In this document: piece by piece, positions 63,184-64,000 of the stretch | Layout of the letters: each line of letters starts with the position of its first letter | Numbering within the stretch: the first letter of the stretch is position 1 | Origin: Parvularcula sp964219355 | GTDB lineage: Bacteria; Pseudomonadota; Alphaproteobacteria; Caulobacterales; Parvularculaceae | Assembly: GCA_964219355.1 (NCBI GenBank) | Contig: CAXPOZ010000006.1 | Coordinates: 1-64,000 of the forward strand | DNA: 64,000 bases | Direction: 5' to 3' | Translations under genes and position numbers: made by a program | The notes under the pieces: model-generated | Databases searched by the model: none | What the model was told of the DNA's origin: nothing | What the model saw: the letters and a program-made list of their open reading frames with translations, nothing else

Positions 63184-64000
63184 GTGACTAATGTTACCAA
63201 GATCGGCGTCGTTGGCGCCGGACAGATGGGCGCCGGTATCGCCCATGTATTCGCCCTCGCCGGCCACGACATCGTCATTCACGACATCGATGAGAACAAT
63301 ATCCAGCAAGGGATTGCCGGGATCGAAACCAATATGGGCCGGCAGGTCTCAAAGGACGTCATCACCGATGACGAAAAGAACGCGGCCATGGCGCGTATCG
63401 GGGCGGCTCCAAAATTCGAAGACTTAAGCGACTGCGATCTCGTCATCGAAGCGGCAACCGAAAATATCGAAATCAAGAAAGACATCTTCCGGCGGCTTTC
63501 TGCACTGCTGAAGCCTGAAGGGATCATCGCAACCAATACCTCGTCGATCTCGATCACTGCGCTCGCCGCCGTCACGGATCGGCCGGAGAAATTTGTCGGG
63601 CTTCATTTCATGAACCCGGTGCCGCTGATGAAACTCGTCGAAGTGATCCGCGGTATTGCAACCAGCAATGAGACCTTTGAGATCTGCCGTGACCTGATCG
63701 ATAAGCTTGGCAAGACGATGGCGCTGTCGGAAGATTTCCCGGGCTTCATCGTCAACCGCATCCTCATGCCGATGATCAACGAAGCGATCTACACGCTCTA
63801 TGAAGGTGTCGGCACGGTCGAGGCGATCGACACTGGCATGAGGCTGGGCGCGAACCATCCGATGGGGCCGTTGCAGCTCGCCGATTTCATTGGGCTCGAT
63901 ACCTGCCTAGCCATCATGCAGGTGCTTTATGACGGGCTGGCCGATTCAAAATACCGCCCCTGCCCGCTGCTGGTGAAATATGTCGAGGCCGGATGGTTAG
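63184..64000 (+). CDS. 3-hydroxybutyryl-CoA dehydrogenase-like protein, partial at the window edge
   Basis: About 272 codons visible, open to the last base. It has the NAD site VVGAGQMGAGIAHVFALAGHDIVIHD, IATNTSSISITALA, the substrate motif HFMNPVPLMKLVE with catalytic His and the C-terminal-domain segment NRILMPMINEAIYTLYEGVG...GANHPMGPLQLADFIGLD. The family is about 290 residues, so about 20 are missing. It interconverts acetoacetyl-CoA and 3-hydroxybutyryl-CoA in butyrate or beta-oxidation metabolism. The GTG at 63184 has AGAGGA nine bases upstream; a GTG two codons earlier is too close. Confidence 0.93.
   Translation, partial: MTNVTKIGVVGAGQMGAGIAHVFALAGHDIVIHDIDENNIQQGIAGIETNMGRQVSKDVITDDEKNAAMARIGAAPKFEDLSDCDLVIEAATENIEIKKDIFRRLSALLKPEGIIATNTSSISITALAAVTDRPEKFVGLHFMNPVPLMKLVEVIRGIATSNETFEICRDLIDKLGKTMALSEDFPGFIVNRILMPMINEAIYTLYEGVGTVEAIDTGMRLGANHPMGPLQLADFIGLDTCLAIMQVLYDGLADSKYRPCPLLVKYVEAGWL

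Overview
The window reads as chromosomal DNA of a moderately GC-rich, probably aquatic alphaproteobacterium. Supporting signs are a DUF2794 protein, a CC0125/CC1285-type lipoprotein, sphingomonad/caulobacter-style TonB receptors, a zwf-pgl-edd Entner-Doudoroff operon and CtrA-like TTAA-N7-TTAA boxes. I would place it near Caulobacterales, Parvularculales or Sphingomonadales but cannot go further from sequence alone.

Region 1 (1-26.4 kb): a type I secretion locus and its cargo. The first 17.9 kb is one uninterrupted minus-strand reading frame of at least 5,970 codons that runs off the left edge. It encodes a giant RTX protein with a non-repetitive N-terminus of about 420 residues, followed by about 61 modules. 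Each module is a Tyr/Val-rich beta segment plus GGxGxD nonapeptides. Module lengths are quantised at about 237 bp plus whole multiples of 54 bp. Upstream on the same strand lie a TolC-type outer-membrane protein and a HlyD-type adaptor. The ABC exporter is divergent from the adaptor. One perfect and three one-mismatch CtrA-like boxes sit in the spacers. Next come a small outer-membrane barrel, a MotA/TolQ/ExbB-type channel protein and a PilZ-type (c-di-GMP) protein.

Region 2 (26.5-45.9 kb): a catabolic island with two paralogous GntR/UTRA repressors. It holds an SSS symporter, an FAD monooxygenase, an Asp/Glu-racemase-fold enzyme, an aldehyde dehydrogenase, a GPH-type symporter, a methyltransferase with a small unknown partner, and a TonB receptor. 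It also holds a LeuC/LeuD-like hydratase, an HMG-CoA-lyase-like aldolase, an isochorismatase-fold amidase, two PuuE-like cyclic-amide hydrolases and a class III CoA-transferase. The enzymes fit opening of a cyclic amide or imide, removal of ammonia from the half-amide, hydration of the resulting (substituted) maleate, CoA activation and carbon-carbon cleavage. The substrate is unknown. Several enzymes differ from their families at key positions. Palindromes at the promoters suggest two operator families.

Region 3 (45.9-64 kb): ordinary chromosomal genes. These are tRNA-Ser(CGA), a lipoprotein, a YdeI-like protein, a 1,162-residue autotransporter, zwf-pgl-edd, ugd, a second TonB receptor, a Bax-inhibitor-1 protein, DUF2794, a second lipoprotein, an AEC permease, a DHA2 efflux pump and the start of a 3-hydroxyacyl-CoA dehydrogenase that runs off the right edge.
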